From Bog-756 sp963696495 (GTDB lineage Bacteria > Actinomycetota > Acidimicrobiia > Acidimicrobiales > RAAP-2), in assembly GCA_963696495.1 (NCBI GenBank), contig CAVOKJ010000002.1, forward strand, positions 744,001 through 808,000: a DNA stretch of 64,000 nt, given 5' to 3'. Made by a program: the position numbers and the translations under genes. Shown piece by piece: positions 32,919-41,855 of the stretch (the first letter of the stretch is position 1; each line of letters begins with the position of its first letter). Under the pieces are notes generated by a model that searched no databases, was not told where the DNA came from, and saw nothing but the letters and a program-made list of their open reading frames with translations.

Positions 32919-34184
32919 TCACGCCTCGTCGAAGCGGTCCTCCAACCAGTCGAACGCGACCTGGGCGGAGAGCCTGATGTTGTCGGACTGGCAGTGGGTC
33001 GACGCTCCGTCCTCCGCCGTGAACACGACCGGGGTGACCTCACCTCCCACGTTGTCGACGAAGGCCCGGAACTGCTCCATCGGCTCGTCTCCCTCGCGGT
33101 CCCCGATCATGGCCAGGGACGGGCAACGGATGGAGGCGGCCGGGTCGAGCCGGTAGGACGACATGGCCTCCCGCCAGGCGTGGAAGGAGGGGACGCCGAA
33201 GCGGGAGCAGATGGCGGCGATCCCCCACTGCATCTGCCGCGGCATGAGGTCCTCGGGGACGCCGATGACGTCGGCGGGCCTCACGTCGCGGTTCATCCGG
33301 AACACATCGGTACCCACCCACGCCTCCATGTACCGGCCCATGTCCACGACCGGTGGGTCGGCCACCAAGGCACGGACCCGCGGGTCGGCGGCCGCGCTGC
33401 GGGCGGCGAAGTACGAACCGAAGCTCTGGCCGGCCAGCGCCAGCCGCGAGGTGTCGACGTCGTCGCGGAGGCTCAGATGGTCGATCACCGCGCCGATCGG
33501 CACCTCGTAGTCGGGGCGGAAGGTCATCGTCGGGTCCCGTCGCATGGCGCCGGGCTGCCCGGGGCCGTCGAAGACGAAGACGTTCCATCCCCGTTCGGCA
33601 CCCGGAGCGCCCAGGTGGAAATAGAGCTCCTCCGCACTGGAGTCGAAGCCGCCCACCCCGATCAGGGTCGGGAGGGGTCCGTCGCGGAGGCCCGGGCGGA
33701 CCAGGTAGCCGGGGAGCGCCCCGCCCTCGAACGGCACGTCGACGAGCTCGATGGGCGGGTCGAAGAGGGCGGCGGCGTCACCGAAGCACGCCTGGCTCCG
33801 CTCCCCCATGCCCAGCGAGCGGCCACTGACGCCGTCGGCGTAGTACTCGGCAGTCCGGTGGTAGGTCGACGCCCTCAACAGGTGGTCGCGGCCGCTGACC
33901 CTCCTCCCCCGGGCCAGGGAGGCACGGCCCCTGCGCTCGACCCGGTCGGCCAGGCGCTCGAAGGCGAGGGCCCAGCTCTCGGGGCTGCCGTCGGTGATCT
34001 CGGCCACCACCGCCAGGCACTCCCCGACCGTGGACCCCCCGTAGTCGGCGACACCGAGCGCCCGGATCAGCTGGTAGTTGAACTCGTCGTCCCGGAAGCC
34101 CTCCACCCGGATGGCGCTGCGGACGACATCGGAGTCTTCGAAGGACACGACGCTCGTTTCTGTGAGGACCTGGGGGCACGCCAC
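32919..34184 (-). CDS. Alpha/beta hydrolase, FrsA/DHPON-hydrolase-like
   Basis: The 421-aa protein has a helical N-terminal region of about 150 residues and then a hydrolase core. IGVGGFDSSAEELYFHLG precedes the nucleophile elbow ALAGQSFGSYFA, and THCQSD near the C-terminus supplies the catalytic His. This arrangement matches the FrsA/2,6-dihydropseudooxynicotine hydrolase group, which can cleave C-C or ester bonds. The start could also be a GTG at 34148, which would leave more space to the divergent amidase gene. Confidence 0.82.
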   Translation of the reverse strand: MACPQVLTETSVVSFEDSDVVRSAIRVEGFRDDEFNYQLIRALGVADYGGSTVGECLAVVAEITDGSPESWALAFERLADRVERRGRASLARGRRVSGRDHLLRASTYHRTAEYYADGVSGRSLGMGERSQACFGDAAALFDPPIELVDVPFEGGALPGYLVRPGLRDGPLPTLIGVGGFDSSAEELYFHLGAPGAERGWNVFVFDGPGQPGAMRRDPTMTFRPDYEVPIGAVIDHLSLRDDVDTSRLALAGQSFGSYFAARSAAADPRVRALVADPPVVDMGRYMEAWVGTDVFRMNRDVRPADVIGVPEDLMPRQMQWGIAAICSRFGVPSFHAWREAMSSYRLDPAASIRCPSLAMIGDREGDEPMEQFRAFVDNVGGEVTPVVFTAEDGASTHCQSDNIRLSAQVAFDWLEDRFDEA

Positions 34185-34227
34185 CGAGCGGGTGCCTGCC
34201 GGAGGTCATTGTGCCCGATGCGCGGCC

Positions 34228-34233
34228 TACCCT
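34228..34233 (+). promoter_or_regulatory. Leaderless-type -10 box for the amidase gene
   Basis: TACCCT ends 5 nt before the ATG at 34239; no Shine-Dalgarno is present. Confidence 0.45.
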
Positions 34234-34238
34234 GTGAC

Positions 34239-35141
34239 ATGCGCGTGGCGGCCATCCAGACGACGGCCGGACCCGATCGGGACGAGAACCTCGACGCCGC
34301 CGGACTCCTGGTCGAGGAGGCGGCGGCGGAAGGCGCGGTCCTGGTGGTCCTTCCCGAGTACTTCTCGGTGGCCGGGAGCCCCCGGCGCCTGCGGGCCGAC
34401 GCCGAGCCGCTCGACGGGCCCACGCTCGCCTGGGCGACCCGGATCGCCGAACGGCTGGGGGTCCACCTCGTCGCCGGCACCTTCCCCGAGCGCAGCACCG
34501 GGACGGCCGACGGCGGCAGGATCTCCAACACCAGTTGTCTGATCGACCCCTCCGGTGCGGTCCTCGCCGTCTACCGCAAGATCCATCTCTTCGACGTCAC
34601 CCTCGGGGGGGCCACCTTCGCCGAGTCGGCCACCGTGACGCCCGGGGACCAGCTGTGCGTGGCCCCCGTGGTGAATCATCGATCGCACGGGGACGACGGG
34701 GACGGCGGGGACGGCGTCGTGCTCGGGATGTCGGTCTGTTACGACCTCAGGTTCCCGGAGATGTACCGGATCATGGCCCTGGAGGGAGCCACGGCGGTCG
34801 TGGTGCCCTCCGCCTTCACCGCGGCCACGGGACCCGCCCACTGGGAGCTGCTGCTGAGGGCCCGTGCCGTCGAGAACGAGCAGTTCGTCATCGGTGCGGG
34901 CCAGGTCGGCGAGCTGCCCGCCGGCATGCCGGCGTGCCACGGCCACTCGATGATCGTGGATCCCTGGGGGACGGTGATCGCCGAGCGCGACGAGCCGACC
35001 CCCGGCGTGGTGGTCGCCGAGCTCGACGTCCGCCGACAGCGCCAGATCCGCTCCGAGCTGCCGGTCCTGGCAAATCGCCGTCCGGGGGCGTACCGTTGGC
35101 CCCGTGATGGCACAAGGGGCGGGGCCGGGAGCGGTCCCTGA
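34239..35141 (+). CDS. Carbon-nitrogen hydrolase (nitrilase superfamily, Nit-like)
   Basis: The 300-aa protein shows the full catalytic set: Glu40 in VVLPEYF, Lys114 in VYRKIHLFD and Cys167 in MSVCYDLRFPE. The last two motifs are typical of the Nit/omega-amidase branch, which hydrolyses amides such as deaminated glutathione or 2-oxoglutaramate. An Asp/Gly-rich insert (about residues 150-160) is unusual. The 3' end overlaps the next gene by 38 bp. Confidence 0.9.
   Translation: MRVAAIQTTAGPDRDENLDAAGLLVEEAAAEGAVLVVLPEYFSVAGSPRRLRADAEPLDGPTLAWATRIAERLGVHLVAGTFPERSTGTADGGRISNTSCLIDPSGAVLAVYRKIHLFDVTLGGATFAESATVTPGDQLCVAPVVNHRSHGDDGDGGDGVVLGMSVCYDLRFPEMYRIMALEGATAVVVPSAFTAATGPAHWELLLRARAVENEQFVIGAGQVGELPAGMPACHGHSMIVDPWGTVIAERDEPTPGVVVAELDVRRQRQIRSELPVLANRRPGAYRWPRDGTRGGAGSGP
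35091..35096 (+). promoter_or_regulatory. Leaderless-type -10 box inside the amidase gene
   Basis: TACCGT stands 7 nt before the GTG at 35104, within the last codons of the amidase gene. It supports the long start of the next gene. Confidence 0.35.
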
Positions 35142-36033
35142 CGAGGGGTCACCGGACAAAGATGCCGGCCCCGGCATGCGTGGGGTGATCCCCAGTTCGC
35201 CGTTCGAGGTGGGCATGTTCACCTCCGGCGGGCTTCGGCTGTACTACGAGATCCACGGGCACGGGCCGCGCGTCCTCATCTTCACCCACGGCATCCTCAT
35301 GGACTCCAACATGAACCGCCGGCTGGCCACCGACCTGGCCGCCCGGGGGTTCAAGGTGGTCCTCCTCGACCTCCCCGGACACGGGCTCTCGGACAAGCCC
35401 CGGCGGGCCTCCTTCCACCGGATGGACACCTACGCCCGCCATGTGGTGAACCTCATGGACCACCTCGGGATCGACCGGGCGGTCGTCGGCGGCGTGTCCC
35501 TGGGTGGCAACGTCAGCCTGCTGGTGGCCGCCCAGGCACCCGACCGCGTCCAGGGCCTGGTCATCGAGATGCCGGTGCTCGAGTGGGCGCTCCCGGCGGC
35601 GGCCATGACGTTCATCCCCATGCTGTTGGCGGTCCATTTCGCCCGACCCGTGGTCAGCAGAACGGCGTCCATCTTCCGGCGGCTCCCCCGGACGGGACAC
35701 GGGGCGCTCGACAGCATCATGAACATGCTGTCCACCGAGCCCACCGAGACGGCGGCCGTCCTGCACGGCATCCTGGCCGGTCCCATCGCCCCCACCGTCG
35801 GCCAGCGGGTGGCGATGGAGGTGCCCGCTCTCGTCATCGGCCACCAGGTCGACCGGCTGCACCCCTTCCACGATGCCGAGCAACTGGCCAAGCGCCTACC
35901 CGACGGGCGGCTGCTCCAGGCCAACTCCGTGCTGGAGCTGCGGGTCAACCCCACCCGGCTGACCGAGGAGATCGCCCAGTTCCTCGACGACACCTGGCAG
36001 GACCCACCGCGATCGGACCGTCAGGTCAGCTGA
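35104..36033 (+). CDS. Alpha/beta hydrolase (lipase/esterase-like)
   Basis: The 309-aa protein has HGILMDSNM after the first strands (oxyanion region), LDLPGHGLSD, and the nucleophile elbow VGGVSLGGNVS. It lacks a signal peptide. The substrate is unknown; relatives include esterases and haloperoxidase-like enzymes. The first 24 residues are low-complexity; an ATG at 35176 would start nearer the fold and remove the overlap with the amidase gene. Confidence 0.8.
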   Translation: MMAQGAGPGAVPDEGSPDKDAGPGMRGVIPSSPFEVGMFTSGGLRLYYEIHGHGPRVLIFTHGILMDSNMNRRLATDLAARGFKVVLLDLPGHGLSDKPRRASFHRMDTYARHVVNLMDHLGIDRAVVGGVSLGGNVSLLVAAQAPDRVQGLVIEMPVLEWALPAAAMTFIPMLLAVHFARPVVSRTASIFRRLPRTGHGALDSIMNMLSTEPTETAAVLHGILAGPIAPTVGQRVAMEVPALVIGHQVDRLHPFHDAEQLAKRLPDGRLLQANSVLELRVNPTRLTEEIAQFLDDTWQDPPRSDRQVS

Positions 36034-36046
36034 GCCCGGCCGACCC

Positions 36047-36463
36047 TCACTCGTCGGTATCCGCCTGCCTCCTGCGCTTGCGCTCGGACAACTGGCGCTT
36101 CGCCTCCAGACGTCTCTCCTTGGCGCCACGGGAGGGCTTGGTCGGGCGTCGGGTCTTCTCGACGTGGAGGGCGGCCGCCATCCGCTGACGGAACCGGTCG
36201 ACAGCGACCTGTCGGTTCCGGGCCTGCGACCGCTCGTCGTCGGCCACCACCCGCACCTCGCTCCCCAGGCGGTCGAGCAGCCGGGCCCGCTGGCGCGGCC
36301 CCAGCGCCGTCGACCCGGCGACATCGAAGCGGAGCTCCACGCGGGTGTTCACCTTGTTGGCGTGCTGGCCGCCCGGCCCCCCGCTCGGGCTGAACCGGAA
36401 CTGCAGCTCGGCGATCGGGATGCGGAGCGACGGGGTGATCTGCAGGCTCCCGTGCTCGTCCAC
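36047..36463 (-). CDS. arfB: Peptidyl-tRNA hydrolase ArfB (release-factor-like)
   Basis: From the GTG at 36463 the protein is 138 aa with GAGGG 5 nt upstream. SGGPGGQHANKVNTRVEL is the GGQ motif of class I release factors, and the basic tail (KERRLEAKRQLSERKRRRQ) is the part that enters the empty mRNA channel. ArfB rescues ribosomes stalled on truncated mRNA. The longer upstream frame is Arg-rich and not coding-like. Confidence 0.9.
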   Translation of the reverse strand: MDEHGSLQITPSLRIPIAELQFRFSPSGGPGGQHANKVNTRVELRFDVAGSTALGPRQRARLLDRLGSEVRVVADDERSQARNRQVAVDRFRQRMAAALHVEKTRRPTKPSRGAKERRLEAKRQLSERKRRRQADTDE

Positions 36464-36636
36464 CGGGTCCCTCACCACGGTGGGCTCCCCGTCGTCCGTG
36501 CACCGGCGGACAGCCGTTCCCCCACGCCGGCACCGTCGCCACCCACCGGCCCGGCCCGGTGGACGCCGTCGTACCGGGGGACGCTGTCGAACAGGATGAC
36601 CGGTCGCACGGGCAGAACTTAGGGCAGACCCGGTCC

Positions 36637-36642
36637 TACACT
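36637..36642 (+). promoter_or_regulatory. Leaderless-type -10 box for the SDR gene
   Basis: TACACT ends 6 nt before the ATG at 36649, with no Shine-Dalgarno. Confidence 0.45.
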
Positions 36643-36648
36643 CGACCC

Positions 36649-37419
36649 ATGTCCGACCCACTCCCCCCCTCGCCACTGACGCGCCAGTCCGCCTTTCGGG
36701 GACAGACCGTGCTGGTCACCGGCTCGTCCTCCGGCATCGGGGCGGCCACCGCCCGCCGGTTCGCCGCGCTGGGCGCCACCGTGGTCGTCAACTCGTCGAC
36801 GTCGACAGAGGCCGGACTGGCCGTGGCCGCCGACCTACCCGACGCCAGCTACGTCCGGGCCGACGTGGCCGACGAGGCGCAGGCGCAGGACCTGATCGAC
36901 CAGGTCGTCGCCCGGCACGGACGACTCGACATCCTGGTCAACAACGCCGGCACCACCGAGGTCATCTCCCACGGGGACCTCGTCGGCGCCTCCCCCGACG
37001 TCTGGCGGCGCATCTTCGACGTCAACGTCATCGGGACCTGGCAGGTGACCGTGGCCGCCGTCGAACACCTCCGCTCCACGGGGCACGGACAGGTCATCAA
37101 CGTCTCCTCGGTGGCGGGCGAGCGACCGACGGGCAGCTCGATCCCCTACGCGTGCTCGAAGGCGGCCGTGAGCCACATGACGAGGCTGCTCGCCAACACC
37201 CTCGGACCCGACATCAGGGTCAACGCCGTTGCACCGGGCCTGGTCGACACCCCCTGGACCGCGGACTGGGACTTCGTCCGCGAGTTCGTGACGGCCCAGG
37301 CGCCCCTGCAGCGAACAGCCACGCCCGACGACGTGGCCGAGGTGATCCTCGGACTGGCCCGCTCCGAGTATGTGACGGGTGAGGTCGTCATCGTCGACGG
37401 TGGACTGAACCTCCGGTGA
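36649..37419 (+). CDS. Short-chain dehydrogenase/reductase
   Basis: The 256-aa protein is a classical SDR: TGSSSGIG (about residues 24-31) binds the cofactor, NNAG follows, and the catalytic Ser154, Tyr167 and Lys171 are in NVSSVAG and YACSK. PGLVDTPWT and GEVVIVDGGL are the usual C-terminal motifs. Asn after the second strand (VVNSS) does not decide between NAD and NADP. Substrate unknown. Confidence 0.9.
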   Translation: MSDPLPPSPLTRQSAFRGQTVLVTGSSSGIGAATARRFAALGATVVVNSSTSTEAGLAVAADLPDASYVRADVADEAQAQDLIDQVVARHGRLDILVNNAGTTEVISHGDLVGASPDVWRRIFDVNVIGTWQVTVAAVEHLRSTGHGQVINVSSVAGERPTGSSIPYACSKAAVSHMTRLLANTLGPDIRVNAVAPGLVDTPWTADWDFVREFVTAQAPLQRTATPDDVAEVILGLARSEYVTGEVVIVDGGLNLR

Positions 37420-37462
37420 ACGGGACACCGGCCCGGCGACGGGGACCGGGTCCGTGTCACTG

Positions 37463-37490
37463 CAGAGTCGTCCGTTCAGAGTCGTCCGTT
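37463..37490. repeat. Two tandem 14-bp repeats at the GNAT stop codon
   Basis: CAGAGTCGTCCGTT occurs twice in a row. On the minus strand each copy is followed or started by TGA, the first of which is the gene's stop codon. Confidence 0.8.
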
Positions 37491-38071
37491 CACAGGAGCC
37501 TCCCCGCCTCGTCGGCCGGCGACCGGTGGGGTGGGGGCACCCACTCGTCGCGTCCCAGTCTCCAGATGCCGTGGGGCTCGGCGGGATAGTGGGACACCAC
37601 CCGCTCCTCGACCAGGGTGAGGCCGAGGCGCCGGGCCACCGCCTGGGACCGCAGGTTGTCCGGGAGGATGACGCTGAAGACCTCGTCGGCCCCCATCACC
37701 TCGAACGCGTAGGCGATGGAGCCGGCGCCGGCCTCGGTGGCGAACCCCTGGCCCCAGTAGTGCGGATGCAGGACCCATCCGACCTCCAGACCGGGCCAGT
37801 CGTCGAGCTCCGGACGGTGCAGCCCGGCCCGGCCCACGAACCGGCCGGTCGCCCGCTCCTCCACGGCGAACTGACCCGACCCCCGCAGCTCCCACTGACC
37901 GCGCCACTGGGCCATGCCCAGCCAGGCGTCCCGGCGCGACACCACCTCGGGCAGGCGGAGCGAACGTCGGACCTCCGGCGTGGCGAGAAGCTCGGCGTAG
38001 GCGTCGAGATCGGGCTCCTCGAACGGCCGGAGGATGAGGCGCTCGGTGACCAGCGTGGGGCAGGCCGTCAT
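37490..38071 (-). CDS. GNAT acetyltransferase, RimJ/RimL-like
   Basis: The 193-aa protein starts LVTERLILRPFEEPDLDAYA, the RimJ/RimL hallmark, and has the acetyl-CoA loop in HYWGQGFATEAGAG followed by NLRSQAVARRLGLTLVEE. Such enzymes acetylate N-termini of ribosomal proteins or small amines. The ATG at 38071 is preferred to a TTG four codons upstream. Confidence 0.88.
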   Translation of the reverse strand: MTACPTLVTERLILRPFEEPDLDAYAELLATPEVRRSLRLPEVVSRRDAWLGMAQWRGQWELRGSGQFAVEERATGRFVGRAGLHRPELDDWPGLEVGWVLHPHYWGQGFATEAGAGSIAYAFEVMGADEVFSVILPDNLRSQAVARRLGLTLVEERVVSHYPAEPHGIWRLGRDEWVPPPHRSPADEAGRLL

Positions 38072-38105
38072 GGACGCAGTCAATCACCCCGTCGCCACGC
38101 GGGCC

Positions 38106-38543
38106 TCACGACAGGGTCGAGTCGATGGTCAGGCCGGCCTGGAGCGTCCGGGTCACCGGGGTCCGTGCGGCGATCTCACCCAGCCGAGTCCTCTGCTCGT
38201 CAGTGAGGTCACCTGTCACGGTGATCGTCCGCTCGATCCGCTCGACCTTGGTGGCACCGTCACCGGTGCGGAGGAGCCGGGCACGGACCTTCACCTCGCC
38301 CAACGACCAACCCTTGCGGTTGGCGTACATCCGGAGTGTGGCCGCGGTGCACTGGGCGAGCGCGGCCAGCAGGAGTGGATACGGACTCGGACCCTCGTCG
38401 TCACCACCGAGTTCCGGGCCCTCGTCGGTGGTCAACCGGTGGCGTCCGGCCCTGACCTCGCCGCGGTAGCCGACTTCGCTCGTCAGCGTCGCCATGGCCA
38501 CCGGGTGCTCACCCTCCACGGGGGCGGCCTTGCGGGCCGTCAT
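38106..38543 (-). CDS. OsmC/Ohr-family protein
   Basis: From the ATG at 38543 (CAGGCGG upstream) the protein is 145 aa. ATLTSEVGYRGEV...LTTDEGPELGGDDEGPSP leads into LLAALAQCTAATLRMYANRK, with the conserved cysteine of OsmC-type peroxidases. The usual N-terminal catalytic Arg lies in the GYRGEV region. It probably reduces organic hydroperoxides. The frame stays open to a GTG at 38786 and would then include an Asp-Thr-x repeat tail made by the minisatellite at 38604. Confidence 0.85.
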   Translation of the reverse strand: MTARKAAPVEGEHPVAMATLTSEVGYRGEVRAGRHRLTTDEGPELGGDDEGPSPYPLLLAALAQCTAATLRMYANRKGWSLGEVKVRARLLRTGDGATKVERIERTITVTGDLTDEQRTRLGEIAARTPVTRTLQAGLTIDSTLS

Positions 38544-38603
38544 CGCGGCCGCCTGCGGGATCCGGCCGGCCAACGCCCCGTCGGCCGGTGGCCCTCCGCT
38601 ACC

Positions 38604-38684
38604 CGTGGTGTCCCTGGTGTCCCTGGTGTCCCTGGTGTCCGCGGTGTCCCTGGTGTCCGCGGTATCCGTGGTATCCGTGGTGCC
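38604..38684. repeat. Nine-copy 9-bp minisatellite
   Basis: Nine abutting copies of a CCTGGTGTC-type unit with a few changes. Unit length is a multiple of three, so copy changes keep the minus-strand frame, where it would encode Asp-Thr-Arg/Ala/Thr repeats joined to the OsmC protein. Confidence 0.9.
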
Positions 38685-38847
38685 GACACTTCCATCCTGT
38701 CTTAGTAGCACCGATCCGGGGCAGGCGGACGGAACACGCCCGTTACGTGAGGAGGAGGTGTAACAAATTCGTGAAATTCGGAGCACGCCCCGTAAAGAGT
38801 CGGCAAAGTGACTACCCCGCCGCTGCCGGCCGTGTGACAGTGGTGGT

Positions 38848-39717
38848 ATGGCAGCAGTGACCGGACCACGGGACGACCGGGTCGAGGGCCCTTCCGGGCC
38901 GTCCGGGTGGGGTCACCACCTCGCCGAGCACACGAACACCGTGATCATGGCGGCGGCCGTGGTCGCTCCGGTGGCCGTCGCCGCGGCACTGACCCCCTTG
39001 CGCTCGCGACTGGACAGCGCCGACAACGCCCTCATCCTCGTGGTCGTCATCGTGGCGGTGGCCAGCACGGGCAGGAGGGCGGCGGCGGCGGTCGCCGCCC
39101 TGGTCTCTGCCCTGTCGTTCGACTTCTTCCTCACCCGCCCCTACAACTCGTTGCGGATCACCAGCCACCAGGACCTCATTACCGGTTTGCTGTTGCTGGT
39201 GGTCGGGCTGGCGGTCGGCGAGCTGGCCGCCCGGGGCCGCCGGCACCGTGACGCCGCCGGGGAGGGCCGTCACCAGCTGGCGCTCCTCCATTCGGTGACC
39301 GAGCTGGCCGCCACCGGCCAGGACCCCGAGGTCGTCGTGGCCTCCGCGGCCGGCGAGCTGCAGGACCTGTTGCAGCTGCGTGACTGTCGATTCACCTGGC
39401 ACGACCCCAGGGGGACGACGGCGAGGGTGACGCCCGGCGGGGAGTTGACCATCGGCGGTGAGTCCTGGTCGACCGAAGACCTCGGCCTTCCCACCCGGAC
39501 GGTGGACCTCCCGGTGAGGAGCGGAGGATGGCTCCTCGGCCATTTCCTCCTGACGCCGTCCCCGGGGGTGCCCATCTCCCACGAACGCCTCCTCGTCGCC
39601 GTGACCATCGCCGACCAAGTCGGCTCGGCACTGGCCGCGGACGACTTCGGTGCCCCGGTACCGAACGGAGGCAACCCATCGCACGATGCACCCGTACCGG
39701 GAGACGAGCGCGGATGA
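38848..39717 (+). CDS. DUF4118-GAF membrane protein without kinase domain
   Basis: The 289-aa protein has four membrane segments (about residues 30-130) with the DUF4118 pattern SALSFDFFLTRPYNSLRI known from the middle of KdpD. A GAF-like domain follows (LLHSVTELAATGQDPEVV...VTIADQVGSALAA). There is no His kinase or ATPase domain. It could modulate the Kdp kinases encoded downstream, or be a receptor that lost its output. The next small gene begins seven bases after its stop. Confidence 0.78.
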   Translation: MAAVTGPRDDRVEGPSGPSGWGHHLAEHTNTVIMAAAVVAPVAVAAALTPLRSRLDSADNALILVVVIVAVASTGRRAAAAVAALVSALSFDFFLTRPYNSLRITSHQDLITGLLLLVVGLAVGELAARGRRHRDAAGEGRHQLALLHSVTELAATGQDPEVVVASAAGELQDLLQLRDCRFTWHDPRGTTARVTPGGELTIGGESWSTEDLGLPTRTVDLPVRSGGWLLGHFLLTPSPGVPISHERLLVAVTIADQVGSALAADDFGAPVPNGGNPSHDAPVPGDERG

Positions 39718-39724
39718 GCGCACC

Positions 39725-39889
39725 ATGAACGACGTGGCCTACCTCTTGGTGACCATCGGCTTCCTCGTCGCCATGGTCGCCCTGGCTCTCCTGTCGGCGC
39801 GACGCATCGACGCCCGGGAACACGTGGACGGGTCAGGCTCGTCGACCGGGAACCGTCGTCCCGTCCGGTCCGCGCCGGGACCGACCTGA
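39725..39889 (+). CDS. 54-aa KdpF-like small membrane protein
   Basis: It starts with the ATG at 39725 and has one membrane segment (DVAYLLVTIGFLVAMVALAL) followed by a short polar tail. It resembles the small membrane peptides found beside actinobacterial kdp genes and the 27-aa peptide at 48645. It follows the DUF4118 gene by seven bases, so both are probably one transcript. Confidence 0.6.
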   Translation: MNDVAYLLVTIGFLVAMVALALLSARRIDAREHVDGSGSSTGNRRPVRSAPGPT

Positions 39890-39921
39890 CGAGTTCGCGA
39901 CCAGATACCCTCTCCAGCCTG

Positions 39922-40521
39922 ATGTCATCTCCGGCGCGTCACCCGACGTCAACGCCCACCCGAACCCGGACGCGCCCGCCGAGGAGCGTCGCAGCGGCGG
40001 TCTGCCTCGCCGGAGCGCTCGTGTCGGCCGCCTGTTCCTCAGGCCCGGCGGCCACGGCACCCTCCACGACGGCCGCCGTCGCTCCCGCATCCACCGCCGT
40101 GGCGAATCCCGCCGAGGAGACCCAGGCGGTGCTCGACTCCTACCGGAGCATGTGGGCCGACCTGGTGACGGCGGCCAGGACCTCCGACTACGACTCACCC
40201 CTCCTTCGGCAGCACGCCTCGGGCAACGCGCTGACCCTCTTCGTGCAGGGCCTCGCCCGGGACAACCTGCACGGGATCATCACCAAGGGCGAGCCGGCCC
40301 TCCTCGATCCGAAGGTCACCTCGCTCTCGCCCGCGGCCGGTCCCCCGCACGCCACCGTGTCCGACTGCGTCGACGACTCGAACTGGGTCGAGTTCACCAC
40401 GTCGGGGAAACGGGCGAAGAACCCGGCGGGTGGCCGGCGGGCGACCACGGCAACCATGAGCCGGGTGTCCGGCACCTGGAAGACGACCGAGCTCACCGTC
40501 GGAGCGGTCGGTACCTGCTGA
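39922..40521 (+). CDS. Secreted lipoprotein, function unknown
   Basis: The 199-aa protein has a basic, Thr/Pro-rich start, a hydrophobic segment and the lipobox VSAACSS, so Cys38 should be lipidated. A Ser/Thr/Ala linker precedes a domain with AVLDSYRSMWADLVTAART and a later cysteine pair (DCVDDSNWVEF, VGTC at the end). The fold may be NTF2-like. It is convergent with the N-half KdpD gene: the stops are two bases apart. Confidence 0.72.
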   Translation: MSSPARHPTSTPTRTRTRPPRSVAAAVCLAGALVSAACSSGPAATAPSTTAAVAPASTAVANPAEETQAVLDSYRSMWADLVTAARTSDYDSPLLRQHASGNALTLFVQGLARDNLHGIITKGEPALLDPKVTSLSPAAGPPHATVSDCVDDSNWVEFTTSGKRAKNPAGGRRATTATMSRVSGTWKTTELTVGAVGTC

Positions 40522-40523
40522 AC

Positions 40524-41735
40524 TCAGGACTCGTCGACCGAGTCCGGGTGCTCACCGCTCTCGAACGCCACGTCGCGCCGGGCGATGATGTGGACGTCGA
40601 TGACGGCCGCCCCGGCCAGACGGGTGATCTTGCGGACGATGGACCCGCCCCCGAGCAGCTCCCGGAAGCGACCGCGGTCACTCGAGCCCACCACGATCTG
40701 GGTGACGTGGTCCAGCCGGGCGAAGTCGACGAGAGCCTGTGCTGCATCGTCGCTCCTGACCTCGTGCCAGTCGGCGCCGAGGTCGGCGGCCAGCTGACGG
40801 AGGGCGATCAGGGGATCGTCGGGAACGGCGTGCCCCCCGCCGGCGACCACGACGTGCACCACCTGGAGCTTGGCCTTGAGGCGTGAGGCCATCCGGGAGG
40901 CCCGGCGCAGGATGCCGTCCGAGCCCGGCGCCGTGGTGATCCCCACCAGGACCCGCTCGCTGGTCTCCCACGGGGCACCCCGCCGGTGGCGGCGCAGGTA
41001 GTCGAGGAGCTGCTCCTCGGTGTCGTCGGCCAGGAAACGGAGGGCCAGCTCCCGCAGGGCGGTCAGGTTCTCGCTCCTGAAGTAGTGGGACAGTGCGGCG
41101 GGGACCTGGTCGGCCGGATAGATGTTGCCGTGGATCAGACGTCTCCGGAGTTGCTCGGGCGAGGAGTCGACCAGCTCGATCTGGTTCGCCTTTCTGAGCA
41201 GCCAGTCGGGAACGCGCTCCCGGACCGGGACCCCGAGGATCCGCTCGACGGCGTCGGCGATGCTCTCCAGGTGCTGGATGTTGACGGTGGTGATGACGTC
41301 GATGTCGGCGTCCAGCAGGGCGACGACGTCCTGCCAGCGCTTCTCGTGGCCACCCGGGCGCGGCACGTTGGTGTGGGCCAGTTCGTCGACCAGGGCCACC
41401 TCGGGACGACGGGCCAGCACGGCGTCGAGGTCCATCTCGGGAAACCGTGAGCCGCGGTACTCCACCATCAACGGCGGGACGACCTCGAAGCCCCCGGCCA
41501 ACTCCTCGATACGCCGGCGCCCGTGGCTCTCGACGAAGCCGACCACGACGTCCCGTCCCCGCTCACGTCGCCGATGTCCCTCGTTCAGCATGGCAAAGGT
41601 CTTCCCGACCCCCGGCGCCGCGCCCAGGTAGATGCGGAACCGTCCGATGTCCTCGACGGGGTGGTCGGTGCCGTCCGCCCCGTTCGCCGGCGCCACCCCC
41701 GTCGGCCGACCCGGGTCGCTGTTCTCGGTCGTCAT
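40524..41735 (-). CDS. KdpD N-terminal sensor half with USP domain, no kinase
   Basis: The 403-aa protein covers the KdpD domain (IYLGAAPGVGKTFAMLNEG Walker A; VDELAHTNVPRPG Walker B) and the USP-like domain (about residues 255-385), then stops. The transmembrane, GAF and kinase parts of a normal KdpD (about 850-900 aa) are missing. In other bacteria such short forms influence KdpE or bind c-di-AMP through the USP part; that role is inference here. Its promoter shares the five-pentamer operator of the kdp operon, so both should respond to the same regulator. Confidence 0.88.
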   Translation of the reverse strand: MTTENSDPGRPTGVAPANGADGTDHPVEDIGRFRIYLGAAPGVGKTFAMLNEGHRRRERGRDVVVGFVESHGRRRIEELAGGFEVVPPLMVEYRGSRFPEMDLDAVLARRPEVALVDELAHTNVPRPGGHEKRWQDVVALLDADIDVITTVNIQHLESIADAVERILGVPVRERVPDWLLRKANQIELVDSSPEQLRRRLIHGNIYPADQVPAALSHYFRSENLTALRELALRFLADDTEEQLLDYLRRHRRGAPWETSERVLVGITTAPGSDGILRRASRMASRLKAKLQVVHVVVAGGGHAVPDDPLIALRQLAADLGADWHEVRSDDAAQALVDFARLDHVTQIVVGSSDRGRFRELLGGGSIVRKITRLAGAAVIDVHIIARRDVAFESGEHPDSVDES

Positions 41736-41773
41736 TCCGCGCCCGGCACCCGCAGCGACGCTGCCATTGGGTC

Positions 41774-41837
41774 AGTCTCCGTCGCACCGGCTGAACGGGG
41801 TGTGAATAATCGCCGGATCCCCTGAATAAACTCTGAA
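41774..41837 (-). promoter_or_regulatory. Promoter with five-pentamer operator (copy A)
   Basis: Plus-strand pentamers CTGAA 41791, GTGAA 41802, CCGGA 41813, CTGAA 41822 and CTGAA 41833 are spaced 11, 11, 9 and 11 bp. On the minus strand GAGACT (complement of 41774-41779) serves as -10, 11 bp from the array, so the array covers the -35. The same layout, base for base in spacing, precedes the kdp operon. Regulated gene: the N-half KdpD gene starting at 41735. Confidence 0.7.
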
Positions 41838-41855
41838 CGCGTTTCGTCGAGGATG

